Origin: Glaesserella parasuis
GTDB lineage: Bacteria > Pseudomonadota > Gammaproteobacteria > Enterobacterales > Pasteurellaceae
Reading direction: 5' to 3'
DNA: 8,535 nt
NCBI RefSeq assembly: GCF_002015085.1
Contig: NZ_MUXW01000066.1
Coordinates: forward strand, 1 to 8,535
The notes under the pieces were generated by a model that saw nothing but the letters and a program-made list of their open reading frames with translations, ran no database searches and was not told the DNA's origin. Every line of letters starts with the position of its first letter. Position 1 is the stretch's first letter. The translations under genes and the position numbers were made by a program. Positions 1-7,508 of this stretch are shown here, piece by piece.

Positions 1-1179
1 AAAATTTTGCGAGTTTATATGATGTTGTGAATGTTTTACAATATCGGGGATATGCTCTAAAGCTGTGCGCAAACGGGTTAGGTCACGAGGGCGAGCAGTG
101 CGTAATCCAACGCGAGCCAAAATCCGTTCCATATCGCCTACTTGTTGTAGCAGGGGCTGAAGCGGTTCGATACGTTCATTTTTTTGCAATGCCAAAATGG
201 TTTGCTGGCGAGTATGCAGTTTGGCTAAATCACGAATAGGTTGATGGATCCAACGTTTGAGTAAACGACTACCCATTGGGGTGACGCATTTATCCAAAAC
301 CGATGTAAGTGTGTTTTCTGTACCGCCTGCCAGATTGGTGGTTAATTCCAAATTTCGGCGAGTTGCCGCATCAAGTAAGACAGTATCGCTATTTTGAGCC
401 AAATGAATGCTGTTGATATGTGGCAGTGCGGTGCGTTGAGTTTCTTGAGCATAATGCAAGACACAACCAGCCGCACACAAGGCAACCACCGCCTTTTCTA
501 CTCCAAAACCTGTAAGATTTTGTGTCCCAAATTGGCGATTAAGCAACTGAATGGCTGTAACTAGCTCAAATTCCCAAACAGGTCGGCGGCGTAAGCCTTT
601 GTAACCCTGTAAAATACCTGCATCAGAAAAATCTTCAGGATACAAAATCTCGGCAGGTTGGGTGCGTTGTAACTCGGCAGACAGTGCCTCTTTGTTAGGT
701 AATTCGCTAATCAAAAAACGCCCAGAAGCCATATCTAATGTCGCAAGGGCGAAAACGCCTTTTTCTTGATAAATTGCGGCGACCAAATTGTCTTGGCGTT
801 CTGGTAGCAACGCTTCGTCGCTGACCGTTCCAGGTGTGATAATTCGTACGACTTTACGCTCAACAGGACCTTTACTGGTTGCAGGATCGCCGATTTGCTC
901 ACAAATCGCCACACTCTCACCCAACGCCACCAACTTCGCCAAATAACCTTCAACAGCGTGATACGGTACCCCAGCCATTGGAATTGGTTCACCTGCTGAT
1001 TGCCCACGTTTAGTCAGAGAAATATCTAACAACGCAGCCGCTTTTTTGGCATCGTCGTAAAATAACTCATAAAAATCGCCCATACGATAGAACAGAAGAA
1101 TATCGGGATTTTGTGCTTTGAGTTGGAGATATTGAGCCATCATTGGCGTGTGCTGTAGGAAATTATTTTGATTTTTCAT
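1..1179 (-). CDS. mutS: DNA mismatch repair protein MutS, N-terminal part (cut by window edge)
   Basis: MutS recognises mismatches and small loops in DNA and recruits MutL. Reading the minus strand from the ATG at 1179 gives 393 uninterrupted codons to base 1, so the C-terminal half (clamp and ATPase) lies outside the window. The protein begins MKNQNNFLQHTPMMAQYLQL, and residues 34-42 read GDFYELFYD. Phe36 and Glu38 are therefore in place as the Phe-X-Glu mismatch-reading motif, with the same numbering as E. coli MutS. The mismatch-binding domain (about 1-115), the connector (about 125-250) and the start of the core/lever domain follow. The ATG has no strong Shine-Dalgarno sequence (CAAAATAACATA precedes it), but the family N-terminus fits exactly. 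The gene starts 45 bases after the mtr stop with no T-run terminator between them, so readthrough from mtr is possible. Confidence 0.97.
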   Translation of the reverse strand, partial: MKNQNNFLQHTPMMAQYLQLKAQNPDILLFYRMGDFYELFYDDAKKAAALLDISLTKRGQSAGEPIPMAGVPYHAVEGYLAKLVALGESVAICEQIGDPATSKGPVERKVVRIITPGTVSDEALLPERQDNLVAAIYQEKGVFALATLDMASGRFLISELPNKEALSAELQRTQPAEILYPEDFSDAGILQGYKGLRRRPVWEFELVTAIQLLNRQFGTQNLTGFGVEKAVVALCAAGCVLHYAQETQRTALPHINSIHLAQNSDTVLLDAATRRNLELTTNLAGGTENTLTSVLDKCVTPMGSRLLKRWIHQPIRDLAKLHTRQQTILALQKNERIEPLQPLLQQVGDMERILARVGLRTARPRDLTRLRTALEHIPDIVKHSQHHINSQNF

Positions 1180-1205
1180 TATGTTATTTTGAATGTTAAA
1201 TTAGC

Positions 1206-1222
1206 TATAGACCATATCTATA
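1206..1222. repeat. Short inverted repeat between mtr and mutS
   Basis: TATAGA and TCTATA flank a five-base centre (CCATA on the plus strand) in the 45-base gap between the mtr stop and the mutS start. The stem is only six AT-rich pairs and no T-run follows, so a terminator is unlikely. It could be a small operator-like site in front of mutS or chance. Confidence 0.25.
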
Positions 1223-1224
1223 AT

Positions 1225-2439
1225 CTATCCTATGAATATAGGTAACATCTTTAGCATTGTTAAGATGTGGAAAATCGCAACGAAGACTCCAAATAAGACA
1301 ATAAACCAAATCATTGGTGTTCCACCAAAAGCTTTAAATCCATATAGTCTTGTTTTTTGGCGTTGTTTATATATTAGTAACGCAGGAATAATACATGTCC
1401 AAATAGTTGCCACGGCTCCAGCATATCCGATGGCAGTGATAAATCCAAATGGAAAGAGTAAAGATAATAGGAGAGGCGGTATAAATGTGGCAAACCAACT
1501 TTTTGTTCTACCTAATTTATCGTTTTTGAATTGGAAGAGATCTGCTAAAAAGTCAAAAACTCCAAGTCCAACCCCAATGAAAGAAGATAAAATAGCTGCG
1601 ATAGAAAATGCATTGAGTGCTTGCTTTATACTTGGTGTATTTATTACATTGCCTAATGTATTTAATAGTACATCAATGTTTCCTTCATTTTGAATAACAG
1701 GGGTAAATTTTTCTCTTGGAAGGTTGCCAAATACGCAACCAATCCATATTAGATAGAAAACCAGAGCAATCATGGTTCCATAAATTATGGCTTTAGATGC
1801 TCTTTTTTCTTCACCGTAGTATGCCCTCATTGAGGAGACTGAATGATGGTAGCCAAAAGAAGTCAGAGCTATAGGTAACATCATCATGGTATACTGTGCA
1901 TAAGCATTTTGCTCTTTATTGACAGTATCAAAAAGATAGGAAAAATTAATATTAGTAGCAAGTCCCCAGATGCTAAAGATGAAGCTCAATACCATAAAAA
2001 TAATTAGAATGATGGAAATTCTATCAACAGCTCGAGTTGAGTGCCAAACTAATCCGCCGAAGACTAAAACGCAAATAATAGCAGATAGTTGATTTGTGAT
2101 ATTAAGCAAATCTTGAAATAGATATCCAAGAGAGGTTATATATGCATATAGCAAAATACCTCCCACAAAGTAGATAGAAATGTTGCTAATTATATTTACT
2201 TTATTTCCCAGTATATCTTTAGTAACTGTGTTAAAAGAGGCTCGAAGGTCATAATTTTTATATGCTTCAAGTAGCATTGCACCAGAAATCGTCATAACTA
2301 TCATTGTAATTAACATTACAACTGCAGTCCATACTGTCCATGCTCCTGCTCCAGCACTCGGTAGTCCTAACATTCCGCCGCCAACACATACACTTGCAAT
2401 GATACAGGCACCGCCAAAAATAGATGGTTGCTTTTGCAT
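1225..2439 (-). CDS. mtr: Aromatic amino-acid permease, Mtr type (HAAAP family)
   Basis: Inner-membrane, proton-driven importer of aromatic amino acids; tryptophan is the likeliest substrate. The protein is 404 residues, the usual family length, and consists of about eleven hydrophobic segments. The N-terminal segment carries a glycine-rich stretch (VGGGMLGLPSAGAG, residues 19-32) typical of this family. Long stretches match E. coli Mtr from memory: SFNTVTKDILG (69-79), ALTSFGYHHSVSSM, GNIDVLLNTLGNVINTPS, GVGLGVFDFLADLF and a late AIGYAGAVATIW. The resemblance is closer to Mtr than to TyrP. The start is supported by GGAG six or seven bases upstream. The gene begins 18 bases after the lysA stop, so the two are probably cotranscribed. 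Its codons look more AT-rich than those of mutS and fumC. Substrate specificity is inferred, not shown. Confidence 0.9.
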   Translation of the reverse strand: MQKQPSIFGGACIIASVCVGGGMLGLPSAGAGAWTVWTAVVMLITMIVMTISGAMLLEAYKNYDLRASFNTVTKDILGNKVNIISNISIYFVGGILLYAYITSLGYLFQDLLNITNQLSAIICVLVFGGLVWHSTRAVDRISIILIIFMVLSFIFSIWGLATNINFSYLFDTVNKEQNAYAQYTMMMLPIALTSFGYHHSVSSMRAYYGEEKRASKAIIYGTMIALVFYLIWIGCVFGNLPREKFTPVIQNEGNIDVLLNTLGNVINTPSIKQALNAFSIAAILSSFIGVGLGVFDFLADLFQFKNDKLGRTKSWFATFIPPLLLSLLFPFGFITAIGYAGAVATIWTCIIPALLIYKQRQKTRLYGFKAFGGTPMIWFIVLFGVFVAIFHILTMLKMLPIFIG

Positions 2440-2457
2440 TAAATACTCCGAATGAAA

Positions 2458-3717
2458 TTAATTACAAAGAGGCACTATATTCTCTAAACGCCATAAATCT
2501 TCAAAACTTGCTCTAGCTTTAATTAAGTGAGCTTTATCACCATCAACCATCACTTCTATAGCTTGTGGACGTGAATTGTAAGTTGAGGACATTGTTGCAC
2601 CATAAGCTCCGGCAGAACGCATTGCAATCAGATCTCCTTCGGTAATTGCAAGTTCTCGCTGTTTACCTAAAAAGTCTGACGTTTCACAAATTGGTCCAAC
2701 GACATCGTAAATTGCCTTTTCACGTACAAGCGATTGGTTTACTTCAATAATTTGCATATACGCTTCATATAATGCAGGGCGGATCATATCGTTCATCCCT
2801 GTATCTACAATGGCAAAGCGTCGATCTTCATTTTGTTTAATATATTCAACTTTAGTGACTAAAATACCTGCATTTGCAGTAATCGCTCTCCCTGGCTCTA
2901 AAATGATCTCAAGGTTTGGGTAGGTTCGAAGTTTATGGAGCAACGCTGCAGCATATTCCATTGGGTGTGGCGGTGTTTCATCCGTATAAGTCACCCCTAA
3001 GCCACCGCCAAGATCAAGGTGATGCAGTTCGATACCATCCTGTTTTAGCTGTTCCATAAGCACAATCACACGGTCAGTGGCATCTAAAAATGGCTGTAAT
3101 TCGGTAAGTTGTGAACCAATATGGCAATCCATTCCTGTAATTTTTACATGAGGTAAGGTAGTAGCAAAACGATAAACTTCACGAGCCTCTTTGACACTTA
3201 CACCAAATTTATTTTCTTTTAACCCTGTCGAAATATAAGGGTGAGTTTTAGCATCGACATCTGGATTTACACGTAATGAAATTGGGGCAATCTTACCAAG
3301 TTGTCCTGCAACTTCGTTAATGCGTTTTAATTCAGAAACCGACTCAACATTAAAACAACGAATGCCAACTTCTAAAGCACGAGCAATTTCTCTATGCGAT
3401 TTTGCCACCCCAGAGAAAACCACTTTACTTGCATCCCCCCCTGCAGCTAATACTCGCTCTAATTCCCCTTGAGAAACAATGTCAAAGCCTGAGCCTAAAC
3501 GAGCCATTACATTTAGCAGGGCAAGGTTAGAGTTAGATTTGACTGCGAAGCAAATTAAGTGTGGGTGATCACCAAATGCCTTATCAAAAGCATGCCAATG
3601 GCGTTCAAGTGTTGCCCGAGAGTAAATATAAGCTGGTGTGCCATGCTGCGCAATAATGTCTGTAATGGCGACATCTTCTGCGAAAAGTTGTTGGTTTTTA
3701 TAGTGAAAATAATCCAT
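2458..3717 (-). CDS. lysA: Diaminopimelate decarboxylase
   Basis: PLP-dependent enzyme that decarboxylates meso-diaminopimelate to L-lysine, the last step of lysine synthesis; cytoplasmic and normally a dimer. The 419-residue protein has the full fold-III decarboxylase set. Lys60 in FAVKSNSN is the PLP lysine, His199 lies in CHIGSQ, GGGLG at 237-241 and EPGR at 274-277 bind the PLP phosphate, Cys344 in CETSD is the catalytic cysteine from the partner subunit, and AYG at 371-373 is the C-terminal PLP-contacting motif. AAGGA eight bases before the ATG supports the start. It follows the esterase gene by 37 bases and precedes mtr by 18, suggesting an operon. The codons for Gly93-Gly94 form a run of seven G (plus-strand C, 3435-3441). 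No lysine riboswitch fits in the short upstream gap. Confidence 0.97.
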   Translation of the reverse strand: MDYFHYKNQQLFAEDVAITDIIAQHGTPAYIYSRATLERHWHAFDKAFGDHPHLICFAVKSNSNLALLNVMARLGSGFDIVSQGELERVLAAGGDASKVVFSGVAKSHREIARALEVGIRCFNVESVSELKRINEVAGQLGKIAPISLRVNPDVDAKTHPYISTGLKENKFGVSVKEAREVYRFATTLPHVKITGMDCHIGSQLTELQPFLDATDRVIVLMEQLKQDGIELHHLDLGGGLGVTYTDETPPHPMEYAAALLHKLRTYPNLEIILEPGRAITANAGILVTKVEYIKQNEDRRFAIVDTGMNDMIRPALYEAYMQIIEVNQSLVREKAIYDVVGPICETSDFLGKQRELAITEGDLIAMRSAGAYGATMSSTYNSRPQAIEVMVDGDKAHLIKARASFEDLWRLENIVPLCN

Positions 3718-3754
3718 TTAAAATATCCTTGTTGGATTTACAGCCCGTAGAGAA

Positions 3755-4513
3755 TCAGGTGTAAATAATTCCCTGCTCTTCCAACTTCCCAAGGAAATAA
3801 GGCATTTGCATACGCCATAAAGGCCAGTCGTGTGCCATATCGTGTCCCCAGTAGTCGAACCAGCCTTGAATACCTTTGCTAGCAAAGGCATCTTGCAGAC
3901 GACGAGTGTCTTCAACGTGTTGAGCTTCCCACGCACCTTGTCCTACGGCAACGATATAATGATTTTGACGATAACGATCTAAGAACCAGCTATCGTGTTG
4001 ATTCCAAAGGTAATCAATCGGTGAATTAATGTGAATTGCAAGATCGCCGTAAAACTCTTTTGTAAAGAAACGAGCATCGTAAACACCACTTAAAGCAATT
4101 GCAGTATCAAACAAATCTGGGTGGCGTAATGCAAAGTTGATCGTATGGTAAGCCCCCATACTGCAACCTGTTGCGATCATTGCTCCCCCCCACTGAGATT
4201 CGTGGCGAATTAACGGAACAAATTCATTGATGATATAACGGTCGTAAGCGTTATGAGCCTGTGCCATATCGTGTCCCGATTTCCATTCTGCAAGCCAAGA
4301 TTCGCTGTCAAAAGAGTCTGGGGTATAGAATTTAACTAAGCCTCGATCGATAAAAGAACGGCAGGCTTCGATCATACCAAAATTGCCATATTCGTTTTGG
4401 TTTCCACCTGATGATGGGAAGACGATAACAGGTTTACCTGCATGTCCATAGACGTTGAAATGCATTTCACGTCCTAGTTCACCACTCCAGTGGCTACGTC
4501 TTTCAAAGTGCAT
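3755..4513 (-). CDS. Putative esterase, alpha/beta-hydrolase fold (esterase D / PF00756-like)
   Basis: Probable cytoplasmic serine hydrolase of 252 residues. No signal peptide or membrane segment is seen. The nucleophile elbow GCSMG places the catalytic Ser at 118. An early strand reads PVIVFPSSGG (residues 28-37), where the oxyanion-hole region is expected. A C-terminal YWGHDMAHDWPLW supplies candidate catalytic histidines at 224 or 228. I chose the ATG at 4513 because AAAGGAC lies eight bases upstream and the protein then begins MHFERRSHWSGELGREM. A start 19 codons further upstream (4570) would translate the REP-like repeat and has no ribosome site. The gene lies downstream of the ATP-grasp gene across the repeat and 37 bases before lysA. 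It contains a run of seven G (4185-4191) encoding part of a Trp-Gly-Gly stretch. The substrate is unknown; acyl esters, thioesters or a peptide-like product of the neighbouring ligase are all possible. Confidence 0.85.
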   Translation of the reverse strand: MHFERRSHWSGELGREMHFNVYGHAGKPVIVFPSSGGNQNEYGNFGMIEACRSFIDRGLVKFYTPDSFDSESWLAEWKSGHDMAQAHNAYDRYIINEFVPLIRHESQWGGAMIATGCSMGAYHTINFALRHPDLFDTAIALSGVYDARFFTKEFYGDLAIHINSPIDYLWNQHDSWFLDRYRQNHYIVAVGQGAWEAQHVEDTRRLQDAFASKGIQGWFDYWGHDMAHDWPLWRMQMPYFLGKLEEQGIIYT

Positions 4514-4531
4514 TGATTGTTGTCCTTTATA

Positions 4532-4615
4532 TATCAGTAGGGACACACTGCGTGTGTCCGCTACTGTCAAATTCTAAAAATAGAGTGGACACACGCAGTG
4601 TGTCCCTACTTGATA
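4532..4615. repeat. Inverted pair of REP-like hairpins (BIME-like element)
   Basis: Two copies of a GTAG-headed hairpin face each other. The first (4537-4559) is GTAG, then GGACACAC, loop TGC, GTGTGTCC. The second (4587-4609) is its exact reverse complement. The two arms match perfectly over 24 bases (4536-4559 and 4587-4610), and TATCA/TGATA extends the match past a one-base bulge. Twenty-seven AT-rich bases separate the arms. A GTAG foot beside a short palindrome, arranged as an inverted pair, is the known form of REP/BIME elements mobilised by REP-associated tyrosine transposases (RAYT); no transposase is in the window. The element fills the gap between the ATP-grasp and esterase genes and ends close to the esterase ribosome site, so it may stop transcription, stabilise mRNA or hinder translation. 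Confidence 0.8.
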
Positions 4616-4647
4616 ATTTTCCTTAGGAAAGGAAAATATGAGATAAA

Positions 4648-5826
4648 TTACTGCTTCTCTTGGGCAAAGCGTGCAATTTCACGCATTTGTTCCATTGTTT
4701 CAGTACGAGCCAAAATACCGTGTTCGCCCATAATTTTAGCGAAAACACCTGGTACGGTTTGAACACTGATAATGTTACCCGCATATTTTTGACATACTTC
4801 ATCAATGGTGTGTTTGTAGTTTTTATTCGCTTTACGCGCAATATAAACCACATTCCAAGGGTGTGTAATATTTGAGTAGAATTTGTTCTCTTTAACGATA
4901 TTCGCATACTCTCTGAATACGTCAAAATCGTTTGCATAGTTCCACATATCAATGGTTAAACCACCTGGTGGACGACAGTTGATTTCAAGTGGCATTAATT
5001 CGCCAGTTTTCTTCACACGGAAATATTCAAAGTGGAAGAAACGTTCACGAACTTTGAATGCGTCCACACATTTCTGTCCGAGTTTAACTAAATCTTCTTT
5101 GATTTCGCGTGGAATGTAGTAGAACATATCGTTATCTTTTTCGACCGTTTCTAATACCACTTCAGAATACTCAAGGCTTGAGTAGAACACGATATTGCCG
5201 TCTTTATCGGTTAAACCGTCAAAAGTCACGATATCGCCTTCGATAAACTCTTCCATAATGTATTCAACGTGAGCATTTTTATAGCCGAAGAAAGCTTCTA
5301 ATTCGTCTGCAGATTTGATTTTGTAGGTATCGCTCGCCCCAACACCTGAGTTTGGTTTGATGATCACAGGGAATTTGAGTTCTTTAGCCAGTTTGCGTGC
5401 ATCTTCATCATCTTTAAATACACGGCCTTTCGCCACTTTTAAGCCAGCTTTGCGGAACACTTCTTTCATCTGATCTTTAGTTTTGATTGCCAACATATCT
5501 TCATTTTTATAGCCAGGTACGTTGAAATCGGTACGCAATTTTGCGTCTAACTCAAGCCAGTATTCGTTGTGCGACTCAACACGGTCAATACGACCGTATT
5601 TATGCGCAAAATAACCGACCGCACGGTAAACTTGCTCATAGTCTTCCATATTATCCACACGATAATACTCAGTCAGTGAGTTGCGTAAGCCTTCGCTTAA
5701 TTGCTCGTAAGGTGTGTCTGCAATTCCCAAAGTATTAAACCGACTTTCACGCAATCTTACTGCAAAGGTTTCAAAATTGGTTGGAAAGTGAGGGGAAATC
5801 ATCACAAAGTTCATTGGTTTGGACAT
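4648..5826 (-). CDS. ATP-grasp domain protein, putative carboxylate-amine ligase
   Basis: A 392-residue cytoplasmic protein with an N-terminal pre-ATP-grasp region (about 1-110) and an ATP-grasp domain (about 115-300). Visible motifs are PVIIKPNSGVGAS (153-165), where Lys157 and the following glycine-rich loop should bind ATP phosphates, the hinge-strand EEFIEGD (192-198), and FEYFRV...MPLEINCRPPGG (266-289), where Glu267, Glu281 and Asn283 fit the Mg-ATP ligands. The family joins a carboxylate to an amine or similar nucleophile through an acyl-phosphate. Resemblance is to the carbamoyl-phosphate-synthase/carboxylase-like branch, but it is no known biotin or purine enzyme, and I cannot name a substrate. 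The start at 5826 is preceded by AGAGGAAG; an ATG eight codons upstream lacks this. The following esterase gene is a candidate partner. Confidence 0.88.
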   Translation of the reverse strand: MSKPMNFVMISPHFPTNFETFAVRLRESRFNTLGIADTPYEQLSEGLRNSLTEYYRVDNMEDYEQVYRAVGYFAHKYGRIDRVESHNEYWLELDAKLRTDFNVPGYKNEDMLAIKTKDQMKEVFRKAGLKVAKGRVFKDDEDARKLAKELKFPVIIKPNSGVGASDTYKIKSADELEAFFGYKNAHVEYIMEEFIEGDIVTFDGLTDKDGNIVFYSSLEYSEVVLETVEKDNDMFYYIPREIKEDLVKLGQKCVDAFKVRERFFHFEYFRVKKTGELMPLEINCRPPGGLTIDMWNYANDFDVFREYANIVKENKFYSNITHPWNVVYIARKANKNYKHTIDEVCQKYAGNIISVQTVPGVFAKIMGEHGILARTETMEQMREIARFAQEKQ

Positions 5827-5850
5827 AGTTCTTCCTCTAAATTTGAACAA

Positions 5851-5856
5851 ATTATA
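5851..5856 (-). promoter_or_regulatory. Candidate -10 hexamer for the ATP-grasp gene
   Basis: The minus strand reads TATAAT here, a perfect sigma-70 -10 hexamer about 25 bases before the chosen ATG, which would leave a leader of roughly 18 bases. No good -35 is found 16-18 bases upstream, so the promoter may be weak, activator-dependent or a chance match in AT-rich DNA. It lies downstream of the fumC hairpin, which fits an independent transcription unit. Confidence 0.4.
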
Positions 5857-5915
5857 ATAAGAATGTGTAAGCGGTGAGATTCTAATCGAAATTTGGAAAT
5901 ATTGATAGAATAAAT

Positions 5916-5949
5916 GGCATTTCTATATTGGAATTAATATAAAAATGCC
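5916..5949 (-). terminator. Hairpin downstream of fumC, probable terminator
   Basis: Arms 5916-5929 and 5936-5949 are complementary over 14 pairs around a six-base loop. The one mismatch in DNA becomes a G-U wobble in minus-strand RNA (C-A in plus-strand RNA), so the structure favours transcripts from fumC. The 3' side on the minus strand is ATTTATTC, a poor U-run, so termination may be partial or the hairpin may protect the mRNA end. It lies 58 bases past the fumC stop. Confidence 0.6.
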
Positions 5950-6007
5950 TTTAAAAATGTTTTAAATATAAATTTGCTTTAAAATCAAACCCATGCTATG
6001 GAAGCAG

Positions 6008-7402
6008 TTATTTCAAACTTCCAACCATATCTTCAGGGCGTACCCACTCATCAAATTGTTCAGCTGTTACTAAACCTAAGTTGATCGCTTCTTCTTTGAG
6101 TGTTGTACCGTTTTTGTGTGCAGTTTTCGCAATTTTCGCTGCATTTTCATAACCGATATGGGTATTCAATGCAGTTACAAGCATTAGAGATTGATCTAAT
6201 TGCTGTTTAATGCGTGGATAGTTCGGTTCAATACCGATTGCACAGTGTTCATCGAATGATACGCACGCATCGCCTAATAATTGCGCAGATTGTAAGAAGT
6301 TGTACGCCATTACTGGTTTATACACGTTTAATTGGAAGTGACCTTGTGTACCAGCAAATGAAATTGTTACATCGTTACCTAACACTTGTGCGCAAACCAT
6401 TGTCATTGCTTCACATTGAGTTGGGTTTACTTTACCCGGCATAATTGATGAACCTGGTTCATTTTCAGGGATTAAGATTTCGCCGATACCTGAACGTGGG
6501 CCAGATGCTAATAAACGTACATCGTTAGCGATTTTATAAAGTGAAACTGCTAATTGTTTTAATGCACCGTGAGTTTCAACGATTGCATCGTGTGTTGCGA
6601 GTGCTTCAAATTTGTTTTGTGCAGTCACGAACGGTAAACCTGTGAATTTCGCAATATAATCTGCAACTTTCACATCGTAGCCTGTTGGTGTATTTAAGCC
6701 TGTACCTACCGCTGTACCACCTAATGCTAATTCTGCTAAGTGCGGTAACGTATTTTCTAACGCTTTGATACCGAAAGCTAATTGTGCTGCATAAGCAGAG
6801 AACTCTTGACCTAATGTTAATGGTGTTGCGTCCATTAAGTGAGTACGACCGATTTTCACCACATCTTGGAATGCTGCTGCTTTGTCAGCTAAAGTTTTTT
6901 GTAAACGTTTTACACAAGGAAGGGTATGTTCAACCACTTTTTTGTATGCTGCAATGTGCATCGCTGTTGGGTAAGTGTCGTTTGAAGATTGTGATTTATT
7001 CACATCATCATTTGGGTGAATAATCGATTTCTCGCCAAGTTTACCACCGTTTAAAACGTGCGCACGGTTTGAAACCACTTCATTCACGTTCATATTAGAT
7101 TGTGTACCTGAACCTGTTTGCCAGATTACCAATGGGAATTGATCATCTAATTTATTCGCTAAAATTTCATCGCAGGCTTGAGCGATTAAATCACGTTTTT
7201 CAGCAGAAAGTACGCCTAAATCGTGGTTTGCGTAAGCGGCTGCTTTTTTCAAATAACCGAATGCTTCAATGATTTCTTTCGGCATTGATGCTTCAGGTCC
7301 AATTTTGAAGTTATTGCGTGAACGCTCAGTTTGTGCAGCCCAATATTTGTCTGCCGGTACTTGCACTTCGCCCATCGTGTCTTTTTCAATACGGAATATC
7401 AT
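6008..7402 (-). CDS. fumC: Fumarate hydratase class II
   Basis: Oxygen-stable, iron-free fumarase that interconverts fumarate and L-malate in the citric-acid cycle; a cytoplasmic homotetramer. The protein is 464 residues, close to E. coli FumC (467), and its active-site numbering coincides: Thr187-His188 in GRTHLMDATPLTLGQE, the SGSGTQSNMNVNE-type substrate loop near residues 97-108 (here TGSGTQSNMNVNE), and Ser318 in the family signature GSSIMPGKVNP (317-327). AGGAG eight bases before the ATG at 7402 supports the start. The gene stands alone, with a hairpin terminator on each side. A Haemophilus-type uptake core lies inside it at 6738-6746. A CRP-like palindrome about 110 bases upstream could act on it, but the tfoX terminator lies between. 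Confidence 0.98.
   Translation of the reverse strand: MIFRIEKDTMGEVQVPADKYWAAQTERSRNNFKIGPEASMPKEIIEAFGYLKKAAAYANHDLGVLSAEKRDLIAQACDEILANKLDDQFPLVIWQTGSGTQSNMNVNEVVSNRAHVLNGGKLGEKSIIHPNDDVNKSQSSNDTYPTAMHIAAYKKVVEHTLPCVKRLQKTLADKAAAFQDVVKIGRTHLMDATPLTLGQEFSAYAAQLAFGIKALENTLPHLAELALGGTAVGTGLNTPTGYDVKVADYIAKFTGLPFVTAQNKFEALATHDAIVETHGALKQLAVSLYKIANDVRLLASGPRSGIGEILIPENEPGSSIMPGKVNPTQCEAMTMVCAQVLGNDVTISFAGTQGHFQLNVYKPVMAYNFLQSAQLLGDACVSFDEHCAIGIEPNYPRIKQQLDQSLMLVTALNTHIGYENAAKIAKTAHKNGTTLKEEAINLGLVTAEQFDEWVRPEDMVGSLK
6738..6746 (+). repeat. DNA uptake signal core (Hin-type USS)
   Basis: AAGTGCGGT is the exact nine-base core of the Haemophilus-type uptake signal, followed by AACGTATTTT, which fits the AT-rich flank of the extended consensus. 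It is inside fumC, reading opposite to the gene, and encodes part of Leu-Pro-His-Leu without disturbing the protein. It is the only exact core I found in the window; CAGTGCGGT at 424-432 in mutS is one base away. Confidence 0.75.
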
Positions 7403-7468
7403 TAGGGTTTCTCCTAGTAAAATGGATAATAATATTGATAGTTGAATCCTAGCATTCTACTAGAAATA

Positions 7469-7493
7469 AAGGAATGGAAAATATCCATTCCTT
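7469..7493. terminator. Hairpin terminator between tfoX and fumC
   Basis: AAGGAATGGA and TCCATTCCTT form a perfect 10-pair stem with a five-base loop. On the plus strand a run of seven T follows at 7499-7505; on the minus strand the hairpin is preceded by that run as A and followed by TATTTCT. It lies about 57 bases after the tfoX stop and most likely ends tfoX transcription. The better T-run faces the plus strand, so it may also block antisense transcription coming from fumC. Confidence 0.75.
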
Positions 7494-7508
7494 ATTTGTT
7501 TTTTTAGT

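Noticed and set aside
735..1007. Minus-strand open frame of 90 codons
   Set aside because: It is an out-of-frame shadow within the intact mutS reading frame.
1232..1693. Plus-strand open frame of 153 codons
   Set aside because: It is the antisense of the mtr gene, has no recognisable domain, and mtr is intact with clear family motifs.
4514..4570. Upstream extension of the esterase by 19 codons
   Set aside because: It would translate the REP-like repeat and has no ribosome site, whereas AAAGGAC precedes the inner ATG at 4513.
4617..4636. TTTTCC/GGAAAA hairpin just after the ATP-grasp gene
   Set aside because: The six-pair AT-rich stem lacks a U-run; the neighbouring REP pair is a stronger candidate for ending or processing the transcript.
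5867..5875. GTAAGCGGT as an Apl-type uptake signal
   Set aside because: It differs at two positions from ACAAGCGGT and lacks a clear extended match.
7455..7465. Eleven-base palindrome TTCTACTAGAA upstream of fumC
   Set aside because: It is short and AT-rich with no matching regulator consensus, so it is likely chance.
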